The position numbers and the translations under genes were made by a program. From Cocos nucifera (taxonomy: Eukaryota; Streptophyta; Magnoliopsida; Arecales; Arecaceae): DNA of 64,000 nt. The notes under the pieces are model-generated. The model ran no database searches. It was not told the origin of the DNA and was given only the letters and a program-made list of their open reading frames with translations. Each line of letters starts with the position of its first letter. Position 1 is the first letter of the stretch. The stretch spans positions 1 to 64,000 of the forward strand of contig QRFJ01005289.1 in the NCBI GenBank assembly GCA_006176705.1, written 5' to 3'. Of the stretch, positions 56,961 to 64,000 are shown piece by piece.

Positions 56961-58706
56961 TGTTATTTTTATATGATTTTATGCATATTTAGATTGATAA
57001 TTTAGATTTGATCTAAATTATAATCTAATGTTTAAATCTAAAATAAAAAATTATTTTAGATTGCACAGACTGCTATAAGATTATCCTACTGTAAGATTTG
57101 CTCCTTACAGTAGAATGATTGTCCTAGTATGTGCAAATCTAAAACTGTGATAATAAAATTTTAGATTAAATCTAAAAAAATTTATGATCTATTTAAAAAT
57201 ATTTTAATCTAATTAAAATTACTTTAATCTAATTTTTTATCAGCATAAATATGTTAGATTCGATCTAAATTGATTTATGATTGATTAAATTGAAACTACT
57301 TCAATTACATGAGCATGTTTATATTAGATATAAAAGTAGTCTCATGGTTTATTTAATTGCATATTGATTATGAATCAAACATACAATTAGTTGGTAGAAC
57401 CATGTTATAAAAATATTTTACAAACATGAAAATTATTTTTGAAATGCCGAAACCCTACCCTCAGCCAAAAACTTAATTAAGAATTAAGTATGATGAATTA
57501 GGCTCTAGAATAATGAGTTAAAGATCCTATGTATTTGATCATAACATTGGCTTATTAGGTTAGATGAATTAGGTCAATTAATTGGATTAGACCTAAGGTT
57601 AGTTAAAGATTGATCTAAATTAGAGTAATTGGTCAAATCTAATCAAATGTTAAATTAGATTAGATCAAGGACACTTTAGACTCTATTACAATAGTTATAG
57701 TTAGTCAAGTCCATGCCTTTAACAAGAACCAAATGGACTTGATTCATGGCTATGCGGTCAAACCCAAAATTGTAAGATTGATCCAATTAAAACTAATGAA
57801 TTGGATGGTGTCTAAGATAAATTTGGCAGTCTAGACTAGTGGTTTTTAAATGAGAGCTACTCACATTGATTTCAATCTTTGATGAGTTAATGGCATATCC
57901 CTTCCACTAATCTCACTTACTTGGCTATTCTAGTGAATTAGGTTTTGATTAGATCACTTGGTGATTTGGGCTCACCCATGTCAATTAGGTAAATCAGTAT
58001 GACTGATTTAGGTGTTTCTAATGCCAGCTTTAATTAGGTCCTTTATGATCTGACTTGGTCAAGTTAGTGGAAGGATCAAAATTAGCTAATGCTCTTCTCT
58101 CTTTCTTAAAATTAATTAATTAAATTCTTTAAAATTATTAGATCCTTAAAAATAAAATAGTTATGATGATAACTTGATCATAGCCTCCCATTATGTGGGT
58201 GATAATGGATCATTAGTTGGATAATTATTGGAGGTCCAAAAGCTTGGTGCTTATCGGCTAATGGAGTTGTCATTCATAATATGACTTCTTGGCCGCATCT
58301 CTCTAAATGGTGCTTAGATTGACCAACCAAAGTTATGATTAATCATTCATTGGTTAGATGGACCAAGTATGATCATGTTAATGATTGGACCTAACCGAAC
58401 CTTTTTAGAGAAGGCCAAAGCCTACTAATTATGGATTAGGGCAAAATTAAATTGCTAAAAATTATTTAAAAAAATAATTGGTTATGAACCTATCCTTAGA
58501 AGTATATGGGTTGACCAACCAAAGTTGGGCTTGTGTGCAATCTATGTGGATTCTAGTATCCACTAAGGAATTAGGGTAATTCCTCAAATTGGAGGTAAAG
58601 GCTATCAATTAGAATAAAATAGTAGAAAAATCTTTTGATTAAAGTCTAAATCTTTAGATTTAATGAATCAATTACTAATTAGATTTTGGTTTTTCTTGGT
58701 CCAAAC
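56961..58706 (+). other. B2 long non-coding leader
   Basis: 1.75 kb, collinear with the B1 leader (CATAAG/CTGTAAG block near 57075, TGACTGATTTAGGTG near 57990, GCTTATCGGCTAATGG near 58250, GGTTGACCAACCAAAGTTGG near 58509). No coding frame seen. Confidence 0.7.
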
Positions 58707-59520
58707 ATGGCAACATCCCTTTCGCTCCAATCATTATTAGACAATGATAAGCTAGTGGGATCCAACTTTGATAATTGGTACCATAAGTTAATGATTGATC
58801 TAAAACATGAACAGATCTTGTATGTGCTGACAGATCAGGCACCTAAGGAGCCAGCACCCAATGCACGAGTAGTCAAAGATACTTATTAGAAGTGACTCAA
58901 TGATCAAACCATGGTGCATTGTATCATGTCGGCAGTCATAAGCGATGAGTTTAGTCGCAAATTCGAGTCTACTCAGCTAGAAGACATGATTCAAGTGTTG
59001 AATGAGTCTTTTGGCAGATCCGATGATGTCAAAAGGCACAAGACTAGTTGTGCCATCTTGAATACTAGGATGAGGGATGGAGCATCAGTCACTGATCATG
59101 TACCATACATGATTCAGCTAATGGAGTGTTTGAGCAAGCTCGGGTTTTTCTTGCATGAGTAGCTAGGGAATGATGCCAGTTTAAACTCATTGCCTAGATC
59201 TTATCTCCCATTCCTTACTCATTACAGAATGACAAAGCTTGAAGTAAACTTTCATGGGTTACTGAGGTTACTTTAAAACTTTGAAAAGGATCACCAGCTC
59301 CACAAGGAGTTAGTGAACTTAGTGGGTGGGTCTTCTTTTAGTTCTCAACCCTTTAAGAAAGGGATGAAGAATAAGAAGAAGAGTGAGATGGTGCATGTAA
59401 TGGCTGGGACATCTATGTAGGACTAGACCAAGAAAGTAAAGCTCGATAAGACTCAAGCTGAGCACTTCTTTTGCAAGAAGTAGGAGCACTAAAAGAGGAA
59501 TTGTCCTTAATACATTGCCT
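58707..59520 (+). pseudogene. B2 gag relic
   Basis: ATG at 58707, matching the B1 start; an in-frame ATG at 58686 lies in non-conserved sequence, so I prefer 58707. The capsid opens SLQSLLDNDKLVGSNFDNWY. A stop at 58887-58889 and another a codon later precede the frame 58911-59162 (SFGRSDDVKRHKTSC, DGASVTDHVPYMIQLME). Stop at 59160-59162. The nucleocapsid knuckle near 59470 is degraded (FFCKK, stop, EH, stop, KRNC). Confidence 0.85.
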
Positions 59521-60500
59521 TCCTAGACCCAAATAGGCTGAGAAAGAAGCAAGTTGTTGTTGGGCAAGGTATTTATATGATAACTCCTTGCAATTTTTCT
59601 ATTTATGATATTACTAACTAGGTACTGGATATCGATAACTGTTACCATATTTGCAATTCATTATAGGAGTTGCAAATTAGTAGGAGATTCGAGCAAGATG
59701 AGAGGTTCCTGAATGTTGAAGATGGAAGACCAGTTCTTGTTCTAGCATTAGGAATCTTGAAACTTGTATTTGGGTCTCACATCATTGTTCTTAGTGATTG
59801 TCACTTTTGTCCTAGTTTCTTTTTGATTGTCATTTTTGTATGTCTTATGGCTAAAGACAATTATGAATTTTCAACAAAGAAAGGATTTTGTAATATCATT
59901 TTGAATGGTGTTACTATATTCTCTGGACATTTGAACAATGGTGTATATATATTAACACAATCTATTAATGTAGTCTATTCTACTAGCAAGCATCCTAAAT
60001 TAGATAGTGTGTCTGATATGTACTTATGGCACTGTAGGCTAGGTCATATAAACAAGAATAGGACAAACAGGTTGACTTAAGAGAGAATCCTCAAAGTCAT
60101 TGATTGTGAATCACTTCAAACCTGTGAGTCTAGTCTTCTTGGCAAAATGACCAAGTCATCTTTTACTAGAAAAGATGAGAGAGCCACTGAGCTCTTATAT
60201 TTAGTACATATTGATGTATGTGGACATATAAGCACTAGTGCCAGTGGTGGATATCTCTACTTCATTACTTTCATAGATAATCTATCCAAGTATGGATATA
60301 TTTATCTGATGAAATGTAAGTCAGAATCATTTAAAATATTAAAATGATTTAGAAGTGAAGTAGAAAACAAACTAGAAAGAGTATTAAAATTTTTAGATCT
60401 AACCGAGGAGGGGAATACCACTCTAGTAAGTCTCTCATATATCTAGGAAAAAATGGGATTCTCTCCTAATGAACTCCTCCAGGAACATCATAGCATAATA
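59521..60500 (+). pseudogene. B2 protease and partial integrase relic
   Basis: Protease site VLDIDNCYHICN near 59623-59660 keeps the Asp but not the following Thr-Gly. Frame 59670-60080 covers the protease body and pre-integrase start (MYLWHCRLGHINKNR). Frame 60147-60347 has MTKSSFTRKDERATELL, LVHIDVCGHI (first catalytic Asp) and ITFIDNLSKYGYIYLM. The core ends at 60500 (CATAGCATAATA) exactly where LTR H starts. Confidence 0.85.
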
Positions 60501-61500
60501 TGATAGGAACCAGATCAAGGGTTTCAGGGCTAAATCTTAAAACTTTTGAAGATCAGGCATCGAAAGACTAAAATTAATTAAAATTAATTTTAAATTTTAA
60601 AAAATACCATAGATATAATATTTATTTCATTATCATGGCATGTTATTAAATCAAAAATTAAAATCTAAAGAAGAAACTAAAATATGTTGATCACATCAAC
60701 ATGTATATATACTACATCTAATGCAAGTATGAAAATAATAGATCAGATCTATTACCTGTGCAAGTTAGATGTTCTAACTTCCTAATCTAGACTTGAGGAT
60801 GATGTTGCAAGCTGTATATGCATCCGGCCTCTAGGAGTCATCCACACAAGCCCATGAACCATGATCAGAAGTCCGATGCAGGAAATTAGCATAGTATGCT
60901 AGTACTGTGCGTATCCTTCTTTGACGATCGATCTGGAACCACCTTCTTCAAATCTTGGTCTCTCTAATTTTAAGAAGGAAGGAAAAGAGATTTTGAACCT
61001 GAGACACCTCTCAAAAATCTCTAAAGAAGGAGGAAACTATCAAAGAAAAAGTCCTAGAAGAAGAACCCTTCTACTTCTTCTTTATTCTCTCACCTAGACA
61101 CCTAAATTGGTGTCTATGAAATCCCCATGCTTCAATACTCTTTTACCATAATTTTCACACACCCCAAAGGACTCTCAATGATCTAGAATATATCCAAAAA
61201 TTAGCCCAAAATTCATCCTATATAGAAGGATATATAGCAGTCCTTGTCTAAGTCAAATACCTAGATAAGGAATGTCCAAATTGGACAAGACAAGGGGCGC
61301 CCAACTCTTGGGTGCCCCCTCCATTTCTACTATGGACCATCAGGTTTTATTATACAAAAAACCCTCTAAAAGCTATGAAAATCCTAGAAAAAATTTGGGT
61401 GGAATCGGTTCGGAAGAGTTTTTGTTTCCTAAAATTCTATCTCATAGAATTTGAAATCAAAACCAATTCCTACTTTGACTTGGTCCATGTTTAATTTTGT
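60501..61500 (-). repeat. Family B LTR end, minus orientation (H)
   Basis: Reverse complement of the family B LTR 3' part: it starts TGATAGGAACCAGATC (minus-strand end ...GATCTGGTTCCTATCA) and includes the LTR hairpin at 61294-61318. No primer site adjoins 60500, so this is the 3' LTR of a minus-strand element or a solo LTR inserted in B2. It is cut at 61500 by element D. Confidence 0.8.
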
Positions 61501-63774
61501 TGAAAGGGAAAATCCTGATTTCTTAGACCAGGTTCGTTCAGATCTAATCGGACCAAGAGATATATTTCAAAATTTTTTTTCTTTGATCCAAATCAGATCT
61601 AGGATATTTCAGATTTGATCTTTATTATTCTAATAATAGAAATAAAATATAGATAAATTAAATTATATTTAATTTATCATGATGTAAGGTAATCCTATTA
61701 CCCATTGATGATCCTGTATGCAGTACAAGGTTTTGGATCTAGCCACGCAAGTGCCTGGCCTCTATTGATATCCACTCAAGCTAGATCTAGAGATCCTCTT
61801 CTTCTCTATCATGTCTCCAAAAATTAGATCTAGATTTGATCTGGAGGATCTTCAAAAGACCTTTTGAAGATCAGCAGTTGTTCTTTGCAGCAGTGTAGTC
61901 TTCAGCTTTCTATCGCCTTTCTCTCATCTGGATTGCACCAACTAAGATTCCAAACTTCTTTAGGCATGGAGAGGAGAGGGAGAAGGTGGACATGGCATGG
62001 AGGAGGAGAGGAGAGATAGCCTTGGGGTGTGGGAATTTTTAATTAATTTTTGAGTTGGGTGCAGGGTCTTATTTACAGATTCTGCATGATCCAACTCCTC
62101 GTCTTCCCAACCAATCACAATCCTTTGTGAAATTAGATCTAAATCTGATTGGTGGGAGTAGAGTCCCTTGGATTCCTCCTTAGATGGTGCCTAAGATCAG
62201 TCAAACTTGGTTCTTAGGAGAAGTCTAATAAAAATCCAAAAAGGAGATGGAGTCCCTATCCAACAGGGACTCCTGGGTGCCTCCAGCTTGGGCACATGCC
62301 AAGGGTGGCATGCAGCTTCCTCCTTGTCAGGTTTTGGTAGGAGGACAAGCCCCCACCAGCTCTCCAATTAGTGCATGACATGTGGACAGAAGTCAAACTA
62401 TCAATGGTCAACATTTGACCAGTCAAAGGTCAGCTTTTTACCAAAGTCAAAGGACGAGAAATGGCAGGTGGCCAAAAATGGCAGGTATTATCTTACAAAA
62501 TAAGACAACCCTTTTCTGACCTAGATAGGCTCCAGTCAGACCAAGTGAAGGCCTCTGATCGAGCATAAACTCCTTTGGCTCAGTCAAGACAACTATTTAT
62601 GATAGTAAAAGAAGAACGTTAGGTTCAATCGAGTGCTAGCATGATTTTCTTGAACCTAATTGAATCTCATTCAGATCAATTGAACTGGATCAGTTCAATT
62701 GATGATCACCAGATTCAAACCCTTATTTGTGTGACCCAGTTAGGTTCAGTTCTGTATGGTAATGGGATATGTCATGATCTCTATCATCGACATCATCGAA
62801 ACTCCTTTCGATGGATCAGAACTCTTCTGATTCGAACAGCTAGAATGATCGATCATCTAAATCATTCTAATTGCTCCCAAAATCCACCAGTGACACCTAG
62901 CAGTATATGGTGGCAACCCATCAGAGCTGAATGCGAACCTCTTGGTGCAGCTACCTGTGTGATTAAGTTCTTCTATCTTGAGCCCCGATCAGATTAGGGT
63001 TAAGGTGAACTCATCAAACCCTAGTCTCTGTCATATGATGTAATCATTCGATTCAAGTCCAATGTGAAAATCTAAATAGAAACTCTTTCTATTATTTCAC
63101 TCTGCCATGGCCATGGACTTCTGGACTTGATTCTCATGATCATCATAGGGCTACTCCTCTACCACCGAGGTAGATAGATTCCATCTTGATGCAATCCAGT
63201 TCCTACAATGAACATGCTATAGCCAACATACACCTCAGGGTTCCATATGGCTAGGAGATCGAGTAATGGTGTAGTCAAACTATAACACCCTCAAGGTGAA
63301 CTGTCGATGCACCTCAGGTCAAAGAACCAGACACACCACTGCAGCATCGAGTCAGTCATTGACGAGAAGGTAGACTTCCTAATGACTACTCGAGGTGGTC
63401 ACGCTCAGTGCCCTCGTTCTCTAACGAGTACCTATACTCTCGCTCCGGTGTCTTCACACCGTAGACTCAAGACTCATCTACTAAAGAGAAGCGATTGTAC
63501 ACCAACCTTCTGGATCAATCACCATCCTCATGATGATCCTATGGTCGGAAGCATTTTATGAGTTAATAATGATTATTCATGTCTTAAATTTTCAACTCTT
63601 GAAAATATGAATTATCATTACCATTAACTCAAAGGATGTATCACAGACACTAAATACACATATGTGATAGAAAATAACCCATTTTATTGATTTTAGTCAA
63701 AATTATAATTTTGCCCCTAGAAGTGTATTACAAGTGTCAGCCAATTCTGGCTTCTAGGGCACATATATCTAACA
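61501..63774 (-). repeat. D 3' LTR
   Basis: Plus-strand TGAAAGGGAAAATCC ... ATATCTAACA. Same family as 1-1698 and 1699-3548, and similar in length and in its LTR-start half to the C LTRs. Confidence 0.9.
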
Positions 63775-64000
63775 ATCTCCCACTTGTCCTAAAGCCAATT
63801 GGCTACAAGTCTAAGTCCCATCTTCTCAAGGTGGGCTTCGATCTTCTGCTGGCCCAACGGCTTTGTAAGTGGGTCTGCCACATTATCTGTGGAGTTGACT
63901 CTCTTGACCTCGACGTAACCCTTCTCGAGGTAATCGTGGATGAGGTGGTATCGCCACTCAATGTGCTTGGATTTTCTGGTGAGACCTCGGCTCCTTAGCA
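63775..64000 (-). pseudogene. D pol C-terminus (RNase H end)
   Basis: Minus-strand end of pol: after AKEPRSHQK an extra A (near 63975, CAGAAAATCC against CAGAAATCC in C) shifts the frame. In the shifted frame the text continues as in C, with DYLEKGYVE, NVADPLTKPLGQQK, EAHLEKMG and a stop just before the purine tract AGGACAAGTGGGAG. It is better preserved than the same region of C. Confidence 0.85.

Larger units (their letters stand above)
27009..60500 (+). mobile_element. Copia element B2 (family B), split by X and 3'-truncated
   Basis: Plus-strand copia element. The 5' LTR is in two pieces (27009-29340 and 56774-56944, together about 2.5 kb like the B1 LTRs), separated by element X. The primer site, a 1.75-kb leader, gag, protease and partial integrase follow to 60500. 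There an LTR of the same family in opposite orientation (H) interrupts the integrase core. Without X the visible part is about 6.05 kb. Reverse transcriptase, RNase H and 3' LTR are not seen. Confidence 0.88.
61501..64000 (-). mobile_element. Copia element D, 3' end only
   Basis: Minus-strand copia element entering from the right edge. It has a 2274-base 3' LTR (61501-63774), an adjoining purine tract and the last 80 or so codons of pol. The remainder lies beyond the window. The five bases before it are TTTGT; the partner is not visible. Confidence 0.9.

Noticed and set aside
1..63774. LTR1 (1-1698) and the D LTR (61501-63774), same family and orientation, as the two ends of one giant element
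   Set aside because: LTR1 is followed at 1699 by an inverted LTR fragment, not by a purine tract and pol, and D's internal region continues past the window's right edge. They belong to separate insertions.

Overview
The window looks like repeat-rich plant nuclear DNA, probably from a monocot. A palm is conceivable, but nothing in the sequence fixes the species. I see no host gene, tRNA, rRNA or bacterial-type gene. Essentially everything is LTR retrotransposon sequence: Ty1/copia elements with initiator-Met-tRNA-type primer sites, and Ty3/gypsy elements including an Athila-type one. All coding regions are broken by stops, frameshifts or deletions, so they are given as pseudogenes.

Layout, left part. 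A copia LTR fragment (1-1698, minus) is inserted in an oppositely oriented LTR of the same family (1699-3548). That LTR ends inside the gag of a minus-strand gypsy element, here called G (gag 3549-4221 and 12119-12160, 5' LTR 12288-13264). G is split by a nearly complete Sirevirus-like copia element, E1 (4222-12118). G itself sits in a minus-strand copia relic, Y (13265-13648 and 18784-19478). Y is also interrupted by a deleted Athila-type element, A (13649-18783, target duplication GGACT). At about 19479 Y meets an oppositely oriented copia relic, Z (reverse transcriptase, RNase H, and 3' LTR 21170-23326). A truncated Sirevirus-like element, F (about 23327-26612), and an unassigned 396-base piece (26613-27008) follow.

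Layout, right part: a nest of elements whose boundaries can be read from target duplications. Copia element B2 starts at 27009. Its 5' LTR is interrupted at 29340 by a minus-strand, gypsy-like, apparently non-coding element X (29341-56773, duplication ATTCT, LTRs of about 1.02 kb) and resumes at 56774-56944. Inside X lie a full-length plus-strand copia element B1 (31355-42276, duplication TAAAT) and a full-length minus-strand copia element C (43517-53894, duplication GATCG/GATTG, two LTRs of 2272 bases). B2 continues with leader, gag, protease and integrase to 60500, where a minus-strand LTR of its own family, H (60501-61500), interrupts it. H is cut in turn by the 3' end of another minus-strand copia element, D (61501 to the window edge).

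The elements do not cooperate as a pathway; they record successive insertions. With its two insertions removed, X is about 6.1 kb. It has an exact 93-base tandem array in its LTRs, further tandem arrays inside, and no recognisable gag or pol, which suggests a non-autonomous (LARD-type) element that would need enzymes from an autonomous gypsy relative. X is the least ordinary object in the window.
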